From contig NZ_WKJH01000001.1 in the NCBI RefSeq assembly GCF_009674825.1, positions 248,001 to 312,000 of the forward strand: a stretch of 64,000 nucleotides of DNA, written 5' to 3'. Below the pieces are notes generated by a model, which had not been told where the DNA came from, did not search any database, and saw only the letters and a program-made list of their open reading frames with translations. Below, one piece after another: positions 26,743 through 36,256 of this stretch. Position numbers and translations under genes: made by a program. The stretch is from Maribacter luteus. Its GTDB lineage: Bacteria > Bacteroidota > Bacteroidia > Flavobacteriales > Flavobacteriaceae. Position 1 is the stretch's first letter. Every line of letters starts with the position of its first letter.

Positions 26743-27709
26743 AGCAGGTATTATCGGTGGGTCTGGTTATACAGGAGGAGAATTGATCCGAATTCTACTG
26801 AACCACCCTAAAGTGGAAATAGATTTCGTGTTCAGCACCACTAGGGCAGATAAGGAGATAACCACTGCCCATCCCGATTTATTGGGGTTGACCGATTTAA
26901 AGTTTACGGGTAAAGTGAATTTGGATGTGGATGTTGTTTTCCTTTGCTTGGGACATGGCAATTCGACCAAATTCCTAGACGGGGACAAATTCTCGGGTAC
27001 CACGCGTATTATTGACCTTAGCAACGATTTTAGGCTTAAGAACGATTCTATATACGATACAAAGAAATTTGTATACGGCCTTCCTGAATTAAATAAGGAA
27101 AGTATTTCCCAAGCTGAATATATAGCGAATCCCGGATGCTTTGCAACAGCTATTGAATTGGCCCTATTGCCATTGGCCAAAGCCCAATTGCTGAAATCCC
27201 AAATACATGTAAATGCCGTAACTGGTAGCACGGGTGCAGGTGTTAGTCCGTCGGCAACAACACATTTCAGTTGGCGAAATGGCAATGTTTCTTGGTATAA
27301 ACCTTTTACCCATCAACATTTGGGGGAAATCAATGAGAGCATAAAATCCTTACAAGAAAACACTGGGGAAATCATGTTCTTACCCATGCGGGGTAATTTC
27401 ACAAGAGGCATAATGGCCACGGCTTATACTCCTTTCGAGGGTAGTTTGGATGAGGCCTTACAGATGTATAAGCATTTTTATGCCGATGCAGCGTTTACTC
27501 AAATTGCCTTGGAACCCATCAATCTAAAACAGGTGGTGAACACCAATCAATGTCATATACATTTACATAAACATAATGATGTGCTTTTGATCACTTCAGC
27601 CATTGATAATTTATTGAAAGGGGCTTCGGGACAAGCCGTACAGAACATGAACCTGATGTTTGGCTTGCCGGAAGGTGAAGGATTGCAATTGAAAGCGGGG
27701 GTCTTTTAG
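26735..27709 (+). CDS. argC: N-acyl-gamma-glutamyl-phosphate reductase
   Basis: 324 residues. NADP-binding start IKAGIIGGSGYTGGELIRIL, FLCLGHGNST, and the catalytic Cys motif YIANPGCFATAIEL, then TGSTGAGVSPSATTHFSWRN and FLPMRGNFTRGI. It reduces the acylglutamyl phosphate made by ArgB. The start lies inside the end of argG (eight-base overlap), so the two are probably coupled; the gap to proC is 96 bases. Confidence 0.95.
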   Translation: MIKAGIIGGSGYTGGELIRILLNHPKVEIDFVFSTTRADKEITTAHPDLLGLTDLKFTGKVNLDVDVVFLCLGHGNSTKFLDGDKFSGTTRIIDLSNDFRLKNDSIYDTKKFVYGLPELNKESISQAEYIANPGCFATAIELALLPLAKAQLLKSQIHVNAVTGSTGAGVSPSATTHFSWRNGNVSWYKPFTHQHLGEINESIKSLQENTGEIMFLPMRGNFTRGIMATAYTPFEGSLDEALQMYKHFYADAAFTQIALEPINLKQVVNTNQCHIHLHKHNDVLLITSAIDNLLKGASGQAVQNMNLMFGLPEGEGLQLKAGVF

Positions 27710-27805
27710 AAATCATAAATCAATCGACCTCACTTAAGACCTGTTTTTAAAAATATTAGAATTAGATAAATTCCCGTTTTGGGGAAGCCAAAAAAGATAT
27801 TATCC

Positions 27806-28606
27806 ATGAAAATAGCCATAATAGGAGCCGGTAACCTGGGATTGTCCATTGCCAAAGGAATCTTGAAAAGTAACGGTGCTACCAAAATGTACCTTACCAA
27901 AAGAAATATCGCCGACATTGAACATTTTGAAAAATATGGAATTGTTACGGTTACCTCTGATAATAGGGAGGCCGTTAAAAATTCTGATATATTGATTTTT
28001 GCCGTACAGCCTTTACACATAGCGGAATTATTAGAGGATCTTAAGGACCTACTCACTGAAAATCATGTTATTATATCTACCATTACCGGATATAGTATTG
28101 AAAAGATGGAGAATATTTTGGGCAAAGACCATAATATAATTAGGAGTATGCCCAATACCGCTATCTCAGTAGGTAAATCAATGACCTGTATTTGCGCCAA
28201 CGAAAAAGGCAAAAAACGTATAGAATTGGCAAAGGCCATTTTCAACCGAATGGGGCATTCGATGGAAATCCCTGAAGTACAAATGCAGGCGGCCACCGTT
28301 ATATGTGCCAGTGGAATCGCTTTTTGGATGCGTTTGATACGCGCCACCACCCAAGGCGCCATACAATTAGGGTTTGATGCTAAGGAGGCACAAGAACTGG
28401 CCATGCATACCTGTGATGGGGCGGCCGGATTGTTGATCGCATCCGGGAATCATCCTGAGGAGGAAATTGACAAAGTGACCACACCAATGGGTTGTACCAT
28501 TCAAGGGTTGAACGAAATGGAACATCATGGACTCAGCTCTTCTTTAATACAAGGTATTGTGGCTTCCTTTGATAAAATCAGTGAATTTAAAAAAGTGAAC
28601 CAATGA
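27806..28606 (+). CDS. proC: pyrroline-5-carboxylate reductase
   Basis: About 266 residues from ATG 27806; a TTG at 27779 is less likely because the dinucleotide motif MKIAIIGAGNLGLSIAKGIL begins directly at the ATG. Later motifs: FAVQPLHIAELL, IIRSMPNTAISVGKSMT and GASG-like VICASGIAFWMR, with DKVTTPMGCTIQGL near the C-terminus as in ProC. It makes proline from pyrroline-5-carboxylate. Its presence inside the arginine operon, overlapping argD by four bases, links the two pathways. Confidence 0.93.
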   Translation: MKIAIIGAGNLGLSIAKGILKSNGATKMYLTKRNIADIEHFEKYGIVTVTSDNREAVKNSDILIFAVQPLHIAELLEDLKDLLTENHVIISTITGYSIEKMENILGKDHNIIRSMPNTAISVGKSMTCICANEKGKKRIELAKAIFNRMGHSMEIPEVQMQAATVICASGIAFWMRLIRATTQGAIQLGFDAKEAQELAMHTCDGAAGLLIASGNHPEEEIDKVTTPMGCTIQGLNEMEHHGLSSSLIQGIVASFDKISEFKKVNQ

Positions 28607-29730
28607 AATTATTCGATGTATATCCCCTCTATGATGTAACTCCCGTTTCCGCCAAAGGCATTGTGGTTACCGATGACAAGGGTCAAGAATATTTGGATTT
28701 TTATGGAGGCCATGCCGTAATATCCATCGGGCATACGCACCCACATTATATAAACCGAATCAAGGACCAGTTGGATAAAATCGGATTTTACAGCAATGCC
28801 GTTCAAAATCCTTTACAGGTAGAATTGGCAACAAAACTCGGTAAGCTTTCACAATGTGTGGACTATAACCTTTTCCTATGTAATTCTGGGGCCGAAGCAA
28901 ATGAGAACGCTCTGAAATTAGCTTCTTTTCAAACGGGAAAATCCAGGATCATCGCCTTTAAGAACAGTTTTCATGGGAGAACATCGGCCGCAGTTGCCGC
29001 AACCGATAACGAAAAAATAAATGCTCCCTTGAACAAACAACAAAAAGTCACCTTTTTACCCTTTGATGATAGTACTGCCTTTGAAAACGAAGTCAAGAAG
29101 GGGGATGTTTGTGCCGTGATCATTGAAACGATTCAAGGTGTAGGAGGCTTGGATGAGCCTTCTGCAGCTTTTTATCAAAAAATAGCCGCCATCAGCAAGG
29201 AAAACGAGGTTATTCTTATCGCGGACGAGGTTCAGTCAGGCTTTGGACGAAGTGGAAAATTCTTTGCATTCCAACACCATAATATACAACCCGATATCAT
29301 TACGATTGCAAAAGGCATGGGTAATGGTTTTCCCGTGGCAGGTGTATTGATCCATGAAAAGATAGAAGCTTCTTATGGTTTGTTGGGCACTACCTTTGGT
29401 GGTAACCATTTAGCCTGTGCAGCCACGTTAGCCGTACTCGAGGTTATGGAAAAAGAGCACCTCATGGCCAATGCCCATCACCTTGGTGAGTATTTTTTAA
29501 ACAAGGCCAAGGAAATCCCACAGGTTAAAAGAACCAAGGGCAAAGGATTGATGCTAGGGCTAGAGTTTGACTTTGAGGTGGCCGAACTACGGAAAAAATT
29601 AATCAATGAACACCACCTATTCACCGGTGGTGCAAAAGACAAACATGTATTGCGAATTTTACCTGCCTTGAATATTACAAAGGCCGATATGGATGTGTTT
29701 TTCGATAAATTGAAAATGGCCCTATCATGA
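28603..29730 (+). CDS. argD: N-acylornithine aminotransferase, class III
   Basis: 375 residues. Class III PLP aminotransferase motifs: LDFYGGHAVISIGHTHPHY, LCNSGAEANENALKLA, FHGRTSAAVAAT, ILIADEVQSGFGRSGKFFAF and TIAKGMGNGFPVAGVL, whose Lys binds PLP. In the arginine pathway it converts the acylated glutamate semialdehyde to acylornithine; by argF' it is probably the succinyl form. Ornithine aminotransferase is a possible alternative. Overlaps proC and proA by four bases each. Confidence 0.9.
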   Translation: MKLFDVYPLYDVTPVSAKGIVVTDDKGQEYLDFYGGHAVISIGHTHPHYINRIKDQLDKIGFYSNAVQNPLQVELATKLGKLSQCVDYNLFLCNSGAEANENALKLASFQTGKSRIIAFKNSFHGRTSAAVAATDNEKINAPLNKQQKVTFLPFDDSTAFENEVKKGDVCAVIIETIQGVGGLDEPSAAFYQKIAAISKENEVILIADEVQSGFGRSGKFFAFQHHNIQPDIITIAKGMGNGFPVAGVLIHEKIEASYGLLGTTFGGNHLACAATLAVLEVMEKEHLMANAHHLGEYFLNKAKEIPQVKRTKGKGLMLGLEFDFEVAELRKKLINEHHLFTGGAKDKHVLRILPALNITKADMDVFFDKLKMALS

Positions 29731-30923
29731 GTTTACTACTGAATATTGAGCAACGAAATGCCGTTCTGAATTCCATGATACAATGGTTGCAAAAGGAAAA
29801 GAACACTCTTTTGGAAGCCAATAAAAAGGACATGGAAAGTTATAGTGGCGCCGATATAGCCATGTACGATCGCCTAAAGGTCGATGACAACAAGATCAAG
29901 GGTATGATCAAGTCCTTGCAGGAATTGGCCCAATTGGATGACCCCTTGAATATAGAACGATTCCATTTTGAACATGAAAACGGTATGTCCGTCAGTAACA
30001 GAACCGCCCCATTCGGAACGGTATTGATTATATATGAATCACGGCCAGACGTGACTATTGAAGCAGCGGGAATCGCCTTTAAATCGGGCAATAAAATTTT
30101 ACTGAAGGGAGGAAAGGAATCCTTGAACAGCAACTTGGTCTTGGTAGACCTTTGGCACAAAGCCTTGCATGAAAACCATGTTTCGACTGCATGGGTCGAA
30201 TATTTGCAATTCAATCGAAGTGAAACCCAAGCATTTTTGGAAAATCCGACACAGAAATTGGATTTGATCGTCCCTAGAGGTGGTGAGAAACTTATTGCCT
30301 TTGTAAAACAACATGCGACCTGCCCCGTAATTGTAAGTGGCCGAGGAAATAATTTTGCCTTTGTAGATGTTGATGCCGACCAAGAAATGGCCCTTGACAT
30401 CATTATCAATGCAAAGACCACCAAAATATCGGCATGCAACGCTTTGGACAAGGTTTTAATCCATGATCGATTACCATACAAATCAGCCTTTTTGGACAAG
30501 CTAGTTGCGAAATTATTGGAAAGCAATGTCACCATATGGGTCGATGGGCATTTAGATGGACTAGCGAACACTTCCCAAGTTACGGATGATGCCATTTGGT
30601 TCGAAGAGTTTTTAGATTACAAGATCCTATTGGGCCAGGCAACCGATTTGGAAGAGGCAATTGAGAAAATCAACCAATATGGAGGCGGACATTCTGCAGC
30701 CATCATCACAAAAAATGAAAATACCGCCACCGAGTTCATGAACAGTGTCGATACTGCAGCGGTATACCACAATGCATCTACCCGATTTACGGATGGTGGT
30801 CAATTCGGACTTGGAGGCGAATTAGCCATAAGTACAGATAAATTACACCAAAGAGGTCCGATCGGATTACAACATCTGGTAACCAACAAATGGTATGTTA
30901 AGGGGAATGGGCAAGTGCGGTAA
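29727..30923 (+). CDS. proA: glutamate-5-semialdehyde dehydrogenase (gamma-glutamyl phosphate reductase)
   Basis: 398 residues of aldehyde dehydrogenase fold. Motifs APFGTVLIIYESRPDVTIEAAGIAFKSGN, LKGGKESLNSN, DLIVPRGGEKLIAFV, the catalytic Cys in TKISACNALDKVL, and ASTRFTDGGQFGLGGELAIST are those of ProA. It converts glutamyl-5-phosphate to the semialdehyde for proline. Coupled to argD by a four-base overlap and followed by proB after 48 bases. Confidence 0.95.
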   Translation: MSLLLNIEQRNAVLNSMIQWLQKEKNTLLEANKKDMESYSGADIAMYDRLKVDDNKIKGMIKSLQELAQLDDPLNIERFHFEHENGMSVSNRTAPFGTVLIIYESRPDVTIEAAGIAFKSGNKILLKGGKESLNSNLVLVDLWHKALHENHVSTAWVEYLQFNRSETQAFLENPTQKLDLIVPRGGEKLIAFVKQHATCPVIVSGRGNNFAFVDVDADQEMALDIIINAKTTKISACNALDKVLIHDRLPYKSAFLDKLVAKLLESNVTIWVDGHLDGLANTSQVTDDAIWFEEFLDYKILLGQATDLEEAIEKINQYGGGHSAAIITKNENTATEFMNSVDTAAVYHNASTRFTDGGQFGLGGELAISTDKLHQRGPIGLQHLVTNKWYVKGNGQVR

Positions 30924-30971
30924 CATAGCCCTATTGGTTATTTAAAGGCTGACAGATTGAAGAAAAATAGA

Positions 30972-31739
30972 ATGGAGAAAAAAAGAATTTTACTAAAAAT
31001 AGGCAGTAATACCTTGACCAAGGAAACCGATCAGATTTCCAGAGGAAAAATAGAGGATATTGGTAGGCAGATTGAAGCTTTAAAAAACGAATATGAATTC
31101 ATTATCGTAAGTTCCGGTGCCATTGCGGCCGCCAAACAATTCGTGAAATTGGAACATCATGGGGAAGAAATGAATGTGAAACAAGCCTTGGCTTCAATCG
31201 GGCAACCACATCTGATGCGTATTTTTCAAGAAAATTTTCGGGAATTAGGACTTTTCACTTCCCAATGTCTTTTGTCCTATTCAGATTTTGAAAATGCCGA
31301 TGCCAAGGCCAATATCAAAAACACGATCAATGTATTGGTCGCTAACAACTTCATTCCCATCATCAATGAAAATGATACCGTTGCCACAGATGAGATCCAA
31401 TTTGGGGATAACGATAAATTGGCTGCGTTGACCGCTGCATTGTTAAAAGCCGACCTTTTGATCATCGCGACGAATACCTATGGCATTTACACCAAGGAAT
31501 CTTTTAAAAATGGAACTCCCGAAACCATTGCAACGGTTTCCGGAACGCAACATTTAACTAAAGAAATAAGCTCATCCAAGTCCTCCCATGGCACAGGAGG
31601 AATGCAATCCAAGATAGAAGCGGCAACCATTGCCCAAGAAGCAGGTATTGAGACCTGGATAGTTAACGGGTTGAAAGACAATTTCATTTCAGATGCCATA
31701 AAAGACCTCAGTAAGCATACCAAAATAATAGTAAGATGA
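30972..31739 (+). CDS. proB: glutamate 5-kinase, short form without PUA domain
   Basis: About 255 residues from ATG 30972; a TTG at 30957 lies upstream. Amino-acid-kinase domain: RILLKIGSNTLTKE, EFIIVSSGAIAAAKQFV, ALASIGQPHLM, PIINENDTVATDEIQFGDNDKLAALTAALLKADLLII and SHGTGGMQSKIEAA. It phosphorylates glutamate. The C-terminal PUA domain of the roughly 370-residue E. coli form is missing, as in other short ProB, so proline feedback may differ. Coupled to argF' by four bases. Confidence 0.94.
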   Translation: MEKKRILLKIGSNTLTKETDQISRGKIEDIGRQIEALKNEYEFIIVSSGAIAAAKQFVKLEHHGEEMNVKQALASIGQPHLMRIFQENFRELGLFTSQCLLSYSDFENADAKANIKNTINVLVANNFIPIINENDTVATDEIQFGDNDKLAALTAALLKADLLIIATNTYGIYTKESFKNGTPETIATVSGTQHLTKEISSSKSSHGTGGMQSKIEAATIAQEAGIETWIVNGLKDNFISDAIKDLSKHTKIIVR

Positions 31740-32677
31740 AAAACTACCTCTCTATAACCGATATCGAGTCATTGCCCAAATGGGTAAAGGAGGCTCGATC
31801 TTTGAAGAAAAACCCTATAACGAATAAAGATTTGGGGGCAAATAAGACCATTGGCCTTCTATTCTTCAACAATAGTCTAAGGACACGATTGAGTACGCAA
31901 AAAGCTGCTATGAACTTAGGAATGGAAGTTATTGTCATGAATTTCGGGAACGAAGGTTGGGCCCTTGAATATGGGGATGGCACCATAATGGATCAAGGCA
32001 CATCGGAACATATAAAGGAAGCCGCCCAAGTAATCTCCCAATATTGTGACATTATCGCCATACGTGCTTTTGCCTCTTTGACCGATAAGGCAAAAGACGA
32101 ATCGGAAGAGGTTTTGAACGGATTTAAAAAATACGCAACTGTACCCATTGTGAACATGGAAAGCTCGACAGGGCACCCACTACAGGCCTTAGCCGATGCA
32201 ATAACGTTGGCTGAACACAACACCAAGGACAGACCAAAAGTAGTTCTGTCGTGGGCCCCACATCCCAAAGCATTGCCCCATGCCGTGGCCAATTCGTTTG
32301 TACAAATGATGCAATTGCAGGATGCCGAATTTGTAATCACTCACCCTGAAGGCTACGAATTGGACCCGAATATAACCAAAGATGCAACCATAGAACATGA
32401 CCAAAAGAAGGCTTTTGAAAATGCCGACTTTGTCTATGCGAAAAACTGGAGTAATTATTCAAACTACGGTATGGTACTTAACCAAGACCCCGATTGGATG
32501 ATTACCAAGGATAAGTTGGGAGATGCCAAATTTATGCATTGTCTTCCCGTTCGTAGAAATGTAATCGTTGAGGATAGTGTTCTCGACAGTCAACAATCTT
32601 TGGTCATAGAAGAAGCCAATAACAGAACCTATGCGGCGCAACTTGTACTTAAAAAAATCCTTGAAGATTTAGAATGA
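31736..32677 (+). CDS. N-succinylornithine carbamoyltransferase (ArgF'-type)
   Basis: 313 residues. Carbamoyl phosphate is bound by FFNNSLRTRLS and STGHPLQALAD; later come SWAPHPKALPHAV, TKDATIEHDQKKAFENADFVYAKNW and HCLPVRRN, forms typical of the acyl-ornithine transcarbamylases and not of ordinary OTCase. The residue setting acyl specificity (Glu92 in the acetyl enzyme, Pro90 in the Bacteroides fragilis succinyl enzyme) is Ser90 here (QGTSEHI). Published swaps at this site, as I recall, found that Ser or Pro favours succinyl. So this points to the N-succinyl route. Confidence 0.88.
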   Translation: MKNYLSITDIESLPKWVKEARSLKKNPITNKDLGANKTIGLLFFNNSLRTRLSTQKAAMNLGMEVIVMNFGNEGWALEYGDGTIMDQGTSEHIKEAAQVISQYCDIIAIRAFASLTDKAKDESEEVLNGFKKYATVPIVNMESSTGHPLQALADAITLAEHNTKDRPKVVLSWAPHPKALPHAVANSFVQMMQLQDAEFVITHPEGYELDPNITKDATIEHDQKKAFENADFVYAKNWSNYSNYGMVLNQDPDWMITKDKLGDAKFMHCLPVRRNVIVEDSVLDSQQSLVIEEANNRTYAAQLVLKKILEDLE

Positions 32678-33453
32678 AACAACAATTATCCATAGTTAAG
32701 ATAGGTGGGAATGTCATCGAAAACCAAGTTGAGCTGGAACAGTTTTTACTGAACTTCTCGAAATTGGAAGGATTGAAGATATTGGTGCATGGTGGCGGAA
32801 AATTGGCCACGAAATTGGCCGGCCAATTAGGTATTGACTCCCAAATGTCGAATGGAAGACGTATTACCGATGCCAAAAGCCTTGAAGTTATTACTATGGT
32901 CTATGGCGGACTTACCAATAAGAACATTGTCTCGAAATTACAGGCATTGGGCACAAATGCCCTTGGACTAAGTGGTGCAGACGGCAACAGCATACAGGCG
33001 CATAAGCGACCGGTAAAGGATATTGATTTCGGGTTTGTTGGGGATATTGACGGGATAAATGCAGATTTTTTGAATTCAGTACTCAGTACAGGTATCACCC
33101 CAGTTTTTTGCGCAATTTCCCATGACGGAAAAGGTCAACTTTTGAATACTAATGCAGACACCATTGCTTCAGAAATAGCTATCGGGATGAGCCCGATTTT
33201 TGATTCGACACTCTATTATTGCTTTGAGAAAAAAGGGGTTTTAAAAGATGTGGAAGACGAAAATTCCGTGATTCAACACATCAACACAGAAACGTATTCC
33301 GATCTATTACAACAAAAAGTGATAGCTGATGGAATGCTTCCCAAAATGGAAAATTGTTTTCATGCACTGAACAATCATGTCAGTAAAGTTTGTATCGGTG
33401 ATATTTCAATGCTTCAACCAAATACCAAATTATTTACGACAATTACCTTATGA
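32674..33453 (+). CDS. argB: N-acylglutamate kinase
   Basis: 259 residues of amino-acid-kinase fold. SIVKIGGNVIENQVELE, ILVHGGGKLATKLA, NGRRITDAKSLEVITMVYGG, NALGLSGADGNSIQA and VIADGMLPKMENCFHAL are ArgB motifs. It phosphorylates the acylated glutamate; given ArgF' it may prefer N-succinylglutamate. Overlaps argF' and argE by four bases each. Confidence 0.94.
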   Translation: MKQQLSIVKIGGNVIENQVELEQFLLNFSKLEGLKILVHGGGKLATKLAGQLGIDSQMSNGRRITDAKSLEVITMVYGGLTNKNIVSKLQALGTNALGLSGADGNSIQAHKRPVKDIDFGFVGDIDGINADFLNSVLSTGITPVFCAISHDGKGQLLNTNADTIASEIAIGMSPIFDSTLYYCFEKKGVLKDVEDENSVIQHINTETYSDLLQQKVIADGMLPKMENCFHALNNHVSKVCIGDISMLQPNTKLFTTITL

Positions 33454-34526
33454 AAATAGAACAAGAGGAGCTAACTGAAAAAGCAATCGATCTGTTGAAA
33501 AAGCTCATATCCATTCAATCATTTTCTGGGGAAGAGCATCACACAGCCGAGGCCATTGAAAATTGGTTCAAAGCATTTGATATTCCATTCCAACGGAAAG
33601 ACAACAATGTAATCGCAAAAAATAAACATTGGGACGACACCAAACCCACTTTACTGTTAAACTCCCACCACGATACCGTTAAACCCAATACCGCATACAC
33701 CAAAGATCCTTTTCATCCACATATAGAAGACGGAAAGTTATTTGGCTTGGGCAGTAATGATGCCGGTGGCCCCCTTGTATCCCTAATCGCTACTTTCACA
33801 AAATTCTATGATCAAGAGGATTTAAACCATAACCTATTGATCGCCGCTACGGCCGAGGAAGAAAACGCAGGTCCAAAAAGTCTCAGGGGATTATTGCCTA
33901 GTTTACCAAAAATAGATGTTGCTATAGTGGGAGAACCGACACTTATGAATTTGGCCATTGCCGAAAAAGGATTGGTTGTTTTCGATGCCGTGGTAAAAGG
34001 TACTCCGTCACATGCCGCCCACCCGAACGAAGACAATTCGATCTATAATACCATTAAGGTGCTGGATTGGTTTAAAAACTACAAGTTCGACAAGGTTTCC
34101 GAAGCGCTGGGCGAAGTAAAACTTACGGTAACCCAAATCAACGCAGGAACCCAACATAACGTTGTTCCCGCCCATACCGATTTGGTCATAGACGTTAGGG
34201 TGAATGATTGCTACAGCAATTCGAAAATAGCGAATATACTGAAAGCCGAAGCCCCGTGTGAATTACAAGAACGTTCACTCCGATTGAATTCATCCTCAAT
34301 AGATAAAAACCATCCGTTGGTACAATCAGGAGTAAATTTAGGTCGGGAAACTTACGGTTCCCCTACTTTGTCGGATCAAGCGGCACTTACTTGCCAATCG
34401 ATGAAATTAGGCCCAGGTGACAGTACCCGTTCCCATTCCGCAGATGAGTATATTTACGTGAATGAAATCGAAGAAGGAATAGATATTTACATTAAATTAT
34501 TACAAGGATTCCTTATTGGTCAATAG
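33450..34526 (+). CDS. argE: M20 deacylase of acylornithine/acylcitrulline
   Basis: 358 residues of M20 metallopeptidase fold. Zinc site: LLNSHHDTV, GLGSNDAGGPLVS, AATAEEENAGPKSL (catalytic Glu pair), VGEPTLM and the later HSADEY. A dimerisation insert (GTPSHAAHPNE) is present. In Bacteroidota this enzyme is thought to remove the acyl group from acylcitrulline after the transcarbamylase. Overlaps argB by four bases. Confidence 0.9.
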   Translation: MKIEQEELTEKAIDLLKKLISIQSFSGEEHHTAEAIENWFKAFDIPFQRKDNNVIAKNKHWDDTKPTLLLNSHHDTVKPNTAYTKDPFHPHIEDGKLFGLGSNDAGGPLVSLIATFTKFYDQEDLNHNLLIAATAEEENAGPKSLRGLLPSLPKIDVAIVGEPTLMNLAIAEKGLVVFDAVVKGTPSHAAHPNEDNSIYNTIKVLDWFKNYKFDKVSEALGEVKLTVTQINAGTQHNVVPAHTDLVIDVRVNDCYSNSKIANILKAEAPCELQERSLRLNSSSIDKNHPLVQSGVNLGRETYGSPTLSDQAALTCQSMKLGPGDSTRSHSADEYIYVNEIEEGIDIYIKLLQGFLIGQ

Positions 34527-34555
34527 TTTGTAAGTTAGAAGTTAATAGAAGTTGG

Positions 34556-34912
34556 ATGTACAATTACAAAGAACTTATTGTTTGGCAAAAATCAATGGAC
34601 TTGGTTGAAAAGGTTTATACCGCAACAGCCTCTTTTCCAATTGAGGAAAAATTCGGTCTAACAAGTCAGATAAGAAGATGTGCGGTTTCCATACCGAGTA
34701 ATATAGCCGAAGGAGCCGTCAGGAAATCTAAAAAAGTATTTCGGAACTTCTTAGAAATATCCAACGGGTCTATCAATGAACTAAAAACACAATTGGAAAT
34801 TTCAAAAAGAATCGGATTTCTCACCAAGGATGAGCTCGAAAGAATCTTTTATTTATGTGATGAAATCCAGAAAATAACCATAACCTTAATCAAAAAGTAT
34901 AGTGACTTTTAA
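34556..34912 (+). CDS. four-helix-bundle protein (S23/23S rRNA intervening-sequence family)
   Basis: 118 residues with the family signature LIVWQKSMDLVEKVY at the start, FGLTSQIRRCAVSIPSNIAEGAVRKS in the middle and FLEISNGSINELKTQLEISKRIGF, i.e. TIGR02436. Homologues are encoded in 23S rRNA intervening sequences and elsewhere; function unknown. It sits in the arginine operon between argE and argH with gaps of 29 and 28 bases, in a run where the other genes mostly overlap. This suggests a later insertion. Confidence 0.88.
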   Translation: MYNYKELIVWQKSMDLVEKVYTATASFPIEEKFGLTSQIRRCAVSIPSNIAEGAVRKSKKVFRNFLEISNGSINELKTQLEISKRIGFLTKDELERIFYLCDEIQKITITLIKKYSDF

Positions 34913-34940
34913 CTATATTCCTAAAACTTAAAACCAACAT

Positions 34941-36221
34941 ATGAAACTCTGGGATAAAGGATTTAGTACCGATAAAAAAATAGACCATTTTACCGTGGGC
35001 AATGACCGAGAACTGGATTTGCTATTGGCAAAATACGATGTCATCGCTTCGCAAGCGCACGCCAAAATGTTAGGAAAAATCGGTTTATTGACCGATGCCG
35101 AAACAACAGATTTGGTGAATGAATTGGACAATATTACCAAAACCATAGAAGAAGGCACATTTACCATTGAAGATTCTTTTGAGGACATGCATTCAAAAAT
35201 TGAATATGTCTTAACGGAAAAGTTGGGAGACACCGGTAAAAAAATACATACAGCAAGATCCCGTAACGATCAGGTGTTGGTAGCCATGCACCTCTATTTA
35301 AAAAATGAGCTGCAAGAAATAAAGGCTGAAACAATCACCTTATTCAATTTGTTGATGGATTTGGCCGAAAAGCATAAAGACATTATGCTACCAGGTTACA
35401 CCCACCTGCAGATTGCCATGCCCTCTTCTTTTGGACTATGGTTCTCTGCCTATGCCGAAAGTTTGATAGATGATCTTTATTTTATCGATGCTGCCTACAA
35501 AGTAGCCGACCAAAATCCGTTGGGAAGCGCTGCCGGATATGGAAGCTCCTTCCCTATCGATAGGACTTTTACAACTAAGGAAATGGGATTTGAAACCATG
35601 AAATACAATGTTGTCGCCGCCCAAATGGGACGTGGCAAGGTAGAAAAAGCTACAGCTTTTGGCATGAGTAGTATTGCCGCGACCCTATCAAAAATGGCCA
35701 TGGATATCTGTTTGTATATGAGCCAGAACTTTAATTTCATTTCATTTCCCGATGAACTGACAACAGGGAGTAGTATAATGCCGCATAAAAAGAATCCGGA
35801 TGTATTTGAATTGGTACGGGCAAAGTGCAATAAACTACAAGCAGTACCCAATCAATTGATTTTGATCACGAACAATTTGCCCAGTGGTTATCACCGTGAT
35901 CTGCAATTAGTTAAAGAAGTCATCGTACCTGCAATCCAAGATTTAAAGGCATGTTTGGAAATACTCACCTTTAGCCTAAAGGAGGCCAAAGTGAATGAAA
36001 ACATTTTAGAAGACCCTAAATATGATTACTTATTTAGTGTGGACACCTTGAACGAATTGGTACAAAACGGAATGCCTTTCCGTGATGCCTATAAAAAAAT
36101 GGGTATGGAAATCAACGAAGGTACTTTCACTCCTAAACGAGATATTGAACATACCCATGAAGGTAGTTTGGGAAATTTATGTTTGAATGAAATTCGTGGA
36201 AAGATGAAAAAATCAATCTAA
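34941..36221 (+). CDS. argH: argininosuccinate lyase
   Basis: 426 residues. Starts MKLWDKGF, then EDMHSKIEYVLTEKLGDTGKKIHTARSRNDQV, YTHLQIAMPSSFG and the signature loop GSSIMPHKKNPDVFE, whose Ser is catalytic. It cleaves argininosuccinate to arginine and fumarate, the last step. Final gene of the operon; the M1 peptidase begins 35 bases later and may be cotranscribed. Confidence 0.96.
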   Translation: MKLWDKGFSTDKKIDHFTVGNDRELDLLLAKYDVIASQAHAKMLGKIGLLTDAETTDLVNELDNITKTIEEGTFTIEDSFEDMHSKIEYVLTEKLGDTGKKIHTARSRNDQVLVAMHLYLKNELQEIKAETITLFNLLMDLAEKHKDIMLPGYTHLQIAMPSSFGLWFSAYAESLIDDLYFIDAAYKVADQNPLGSAAGYGSSFPIDRTFTTKEMGFETMKYNVVAAQMGRGKVEKATAFGMSSIAATLSKMAMDICLYMSQNFNFISFPDELTTGSSIMPHKKNPDVFELVRAKCNKLQAVPNQLILITNNLPSGYHRDLQLVKEVIVPAIQDLKACLEILTFSLKEAKVNENILEDPKYDYLFSVDTLNELVQNGMPFRDAYKKMGMEINEGTFTPKRDIEHTHEGSLGNLCLNEIRGKMKKSI

Positions 36222-36256
36222 ATTTACTGATACAATTTGCCTTTAAACAAGAACAC

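Noticed and set aside
26767-27285. 172-codon minus-strand frame opposite argC
   Set aside because: Antisense shadow; ArgC motifs are all in the plus frame.
29840-30595. 251-codon open frame on the minus strand inside proA
   Set aside because: It is antisense to a well-supported ProA, has no recognisable motif, and its composition follows the opposite frame of the real gene.
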